NCBI GenBank assembly: GCA_900557035.1
Contig: USRA01000001.1
Coordinates: forward strand, 1 to 64,000
DNA: 64,000 nucleotides
Source: an uncultured Prevotella sp.
GTDB lineage: Bacteria > Bacteroidota > Bacteroidia > Bacteroidales > Bacteroidaceae
Reading direction: 5' to 3'
Shown here: positions 61,797-64,000 of the stretch, piece by piece
Layout: each line of letters opens with the position of its first letter
Numbering within the stretch: the stretch's first letter is position 1
Program-made: the position numbers and the translations under genes
Notes under the pieces: model-generated
The model's database searches: none
Told to the model about the DNA's origin: nothing
The model's input: the letters and a program-made list of their open reading frames with translations, nothing else

Positions 61797-63836
61797 ATGC
61801 AAATCAAACAAATGTTATTTCCGATGATGGGTATGGCGCTGACAATGGCTCCTTGCTCTCATCTTAATGCACAAGTGCAGACTCCGGTATCGCAGATGGA
61901 GAAGCTGGACCGTGGCTTGGTGGCTTTGCTTGCCCAGGACAAGGGAATCTTCCTCAGCTGGCGATTGCTGGGGACGGATAGCAAACACGTATGCTTCGAC
62001 ATAGAAAGAGATGGAAAGATTATCGCCCATCAGGTGAAGCTGACCAATTATACAGACCGGAAAGGTTCTGCTGCCAGCAGCTATCGAATCATCACTTATC
62101 AGAAGAAACCCAGGATGGATGCTCCGGCTGAAAGAGAAGTTTCGAAGGCGGTGAAGCCATGGAATGATCTCTATCGCTCCCTGCCCATCAACCGTCCTGC
62201 CGGCGGTGTCTCTCCCGATGGAAAATCCTACGAATATACCCCCAACGACTGTAGCGTGGGTGATGTGGATGGTGATGGAGAATACGAAATCGTCCTGAAA
62301 TGGGACCCGACCAATTCGCATGACAATTCGCATGACGGCTATACGGGAGAAGTCATCTTCGACTGCTATAAGCTGGATGGAACCCAACTCTGGCGCATCA
62401 ATCTGGGAAAGAATATCCGTGCCGGTGCCCACTATACCCAGTTCCTGGTCTATGATTTCGACGGCGATGGCAAGGCAGAAATGGTCTGCAAGGCATCGGC
62501 TGGGTCGGTAGATGCCAGGGGCAGGTTTGTGAGCGATGCGGCTACGGATGACGGAATCCGCTCCATCGACAACCATGCCGACTATCGCAATTCCAGAGGT
62601 CGCATTATGACCGGTCCCGAACTGCTGACGGTCTTCCATGGCGAAACCGGAAAGGCGATGCATACCATCTGGTATCAGCCCAACCGAGCCTTCGGCGTTG
62701 GCAACCAGGTGGAAGAGGGGGAGCATCTGGAGAACGGATTCCCTGCCTACTCTTCCGTATGGGGCGACAAGGCAAACTATGGCAACCGTGGCGAGCGATA
62801 CCAGGCTGGCGTGGCTTTCCTGAAGGGTGCCGACAAGAAGCCGAGTGCCGTGATGTGCCGTGGCTATTATACCCGCTCTTATCTCTGGGCGGTAGATTTC
62901 GACGGAAAGGAACTCAAGACCAAATGGCTCCATGCTTCGCTGACTCCCAACGACTGGAAGGTGACCGATGCCGACGGAAAGGTGTTGAAGGAAGCTCATG
63001 GATGTAAGGCAACTGCCTATGCCCAGGGAGCGCACAGTCTGGCTGTGGGCGATGTGGATGGGGATGGATGTGACGAAATCACATACGGTTCGGCTGCCAT
63101 CAACCATGACGGAACCTTGTTGTATTCTACCGGATTGGGACATGGCGATGCGCAGCATCTTGCTGACCTGGATCCCGACCGTCCGGGCTTGGAATATTAT
63201 ATGGTACACGAAGAATATCCTTACGGTTCTGACCTGCGGGATGCAAGAACAGGCGAAATCCTGTTCCGTACACTCGATAAGGAAGATACCGGAAGAGGAG
63301 TGGCTGCTGATATCGATGCCAAGCATAGGGGATATGAACTTTGGTGTTCGGATGCTCCTGTTGTAAGAGACATCAAGGGTAAGACTGTTTCGGCAGAAAC
63401 CAGAATGCCGGCAATGAATTTCCGGATCTATTGGGATGGTGACTTGCAGGATGAACTTTTGGCAAACGGACGTCCTCCCCATTTCCCTCCTTATCTCCAG
63501 AAATGGAACGGCAGCGAGGCGGTGGCTTTGCCTTTGAGCAATGGCAAGCAAATGTATGAGATGGGCAACTCGGTGAGTTGCAACTGGTCGAAGGCGACCC
63601 CGAATCTGCAGGCTGATCTCTTTGGCGACTGGCGAGAAGAAGTCATCTATTGGGACAAGAGCGATGCCTCGCATCTCAATATCTTCACCACCAATATCCC
63701 TACAGAATATCGGGTTCCAACCCTGATGCACGACCATATCTATCGGATGGGAGTGGCCTGGCAGAATGTGGGCTATAACCAGCCTCCGCATCTGGGGTAT
63801 TATCTGCCTGATCATGCTGAGAAGATTCAGAAATAA
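61797..63836 (+). CDS. PL11 rhamnogalacturonan lyase
   Basis: A 679-aa secreted enzyme with signal peptide (to about residue 26, ...CSHLNAQ). The N-terminal domain has PVSQMEKLDRGLVALLAQDK and GIFLSWRLLGTD; the eight-bladed propeller carries repeated calcium sites of the type DVDGDGEYEIVLKWDPTN, DFDGDGKAEMVCK and DVDGDGCDEITYG. PL11 cleaves the GalA-alpha-1,4? link of the GalA-Rha backbone by beta-elimination, leaving unsaturated ends that GH105 removes. Own promoter after the susD terminator. Full length for the family. Confidence 0.95.
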   Translation: MQIKQMLFPMMGMALTMAPCSHLNAQVQTPVSQMEKLDRGLVALLAQDKGIFLSWRLLGTDSKHVCFDIERDGKIIAHQVKLTNYTDRKGSAASSYRIITYQKKPRMDAPAEREVSKAVKPWNDLYRSLPINRPAGGVSPDGKSYEYTPNDCSVGDVDGDGEYEIVLKWDPTNSHDNSHDGYTGEVIFDCYKLDGTQLWRINLGKNIRAGAHYTQFLVYDFDGDGKAEMVCKASAGSVDARGRFVSDAATDDGIRSIDNHADYRNSRGRIMTGPELLTVFHGETGKAMHTIWYQPNRAFGVGNQVEEGEHLENGFPAYSSVWGDKANYGNRGERYQAGVAFLKGADKKPSAVMCRGYYTRSYLWAVDFDGKELKTKWLHASLTPNDWKVTDADGKVLKEAHGCKATAYAQGAHSLAVGDVDGDGCDEITYGSAAINHDGTLLYSTGLGHGDAQHLADLDPDRPGLEYYMVHEEYPYGSDLRDARTGEILFRTLDKEDTGRGVAADIDAKHRGYELWCSDAPVVRDIKGKTVSAETRMPAMNFRIYWDGDLQDELLANGRPPHFPPYLQKWNGSEAVALPLSNGKQMYEMGNSVSCNWSKATPNLQADLFGDWREEVIYWDKSDASHLNIFTTNIPTEYRVPTLMHDHIYRMGVAWQNVGYNQPPHLGYYLPDHAEKIQK

Positions 63837-63941
63837 GAATTTGAAAAAAAATAGAGATTCTGACAAGATAGAGATGTATCTGATACGTTTATTAAGATAT
63901 AAGGAAATACAGAGAATATAAGATATAAAGCGATAAAGGAT

Positions 63942-64000
63942 ATGAAAAGAATATTATTTGCCATCTCATTGATGGCAGCAACTACAGCTTCCTTTGCCCA
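63942..64000 (+). CDS. Start of a secreted protein (truncated by the window end)
   Basis: An ATG at 63942 opens MKRILFAISLMAATTASFA, a typical signal peptide, and the window ends at residue 19-20. It is 105 nt after the PL11 gene on the same strand and probably continues the utilisation locus. No product can be named. Confidence 0.6.
   Translation, partial: MKRILFAISLMAATTASFA

Noticed and set aside
61815-63866. 683-codon open frame antisense to the PL11 gene
   Set aside because: It is the mirror of a real, fully motif-supported lyase. High frequency of open antisense frames is caused by codon use in this genome; the translation has no recognisable domain.

Overview
The window reads as a chromosomal segment of a Bacteroidota bacterium, most likely Prevotella/Segatella (S. 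copri-like). Evidence: Bacteroidota promoters (TTTG at -33, TAnnTTTG at -7) before many genes, few strong Shine-Dalgarno sites, SusC/SusD pairs with a hybrid two-component system (HTCS), a BlaR-type protease fused to a TonB C-terminal domain, and an Rsu-type pseudouridine synthase with a long Gly/Arg/Tyr-rich leader. The genus is an inference from gene content. No integrase or intact transposase was seen.

Layout. 1-5.8 kb: end of tRNA-Val, then housekeeping genes purB, an rluB-like synthase, asnS and trpS. 5.8-14.98 kb: a MATE exporter, a 2-oxoacid:ferredoxin oxidoreductase operon (TPR microprotein, ferredoxin, alpha, beta and gamma subunits), a GH20 hexosaminidase, an HU-like protein behind an array of short palindromes, and an AAA-ATPase/PD-(D/E)XK protein. 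15.1-25.2 kb: an accessory defence island. It holds a RelE-type toxin-antitoxin operon bracketed by two copies of a terminator-plus-promoter cassette, a 630-bp gene-free leader with strong RNA-like stems, a type III-like methylase and helicase-nuclease, a 71-aa protein, a DndD-like SMC ATPase cut by an in-frame TAA, and a HerA/DptH-like ATPase. Three iterated repeats close it.

25.2-31.9 kb (minus strand): a glycerophosphodiesterase, an Oar-like TonB receptor, a secreted protein of unknown function, a CvfB-like RNA-binding protein and LolD. 32-37.2 kb: a pectin operon (GH106, GH105, GH28). 37.4-39.5 kb: a BlaI/BlaR-TonB pair with three matching palindromic operators. 39.7-46.2 kb: the L-rhamnose pathway (rhaD on plus; rhaB, rhaA, rhaT, rhaM on minus; an AraC activator). 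46.2-51.6 kb: a repeat-rich 820-bp gap, a DUF4143 ATPase, a CNNM/CBS membrane protein, a DUF4186 protein and an Fsr-like exporter. 51.7-64 kb: a polysaccharide utilisation locus (HTCS, SusC, SusD, PL11 rhamnogalacturonan lyase, start of another secreted protein).

The right half forms one coherent system for rhamnogalacturonan I. PL11 and SusC/D cut and import the polymer, GH105, GH28 and GH106 trim oligosaccharides in the periplasm, and RhaT/M/A/B/D take up and break down the released L-rhamnose. The left accessory block is the best candidate for an incompletely described system: type III-like restriction-modification joined to a Dnd/Dpt-like ATPase module.
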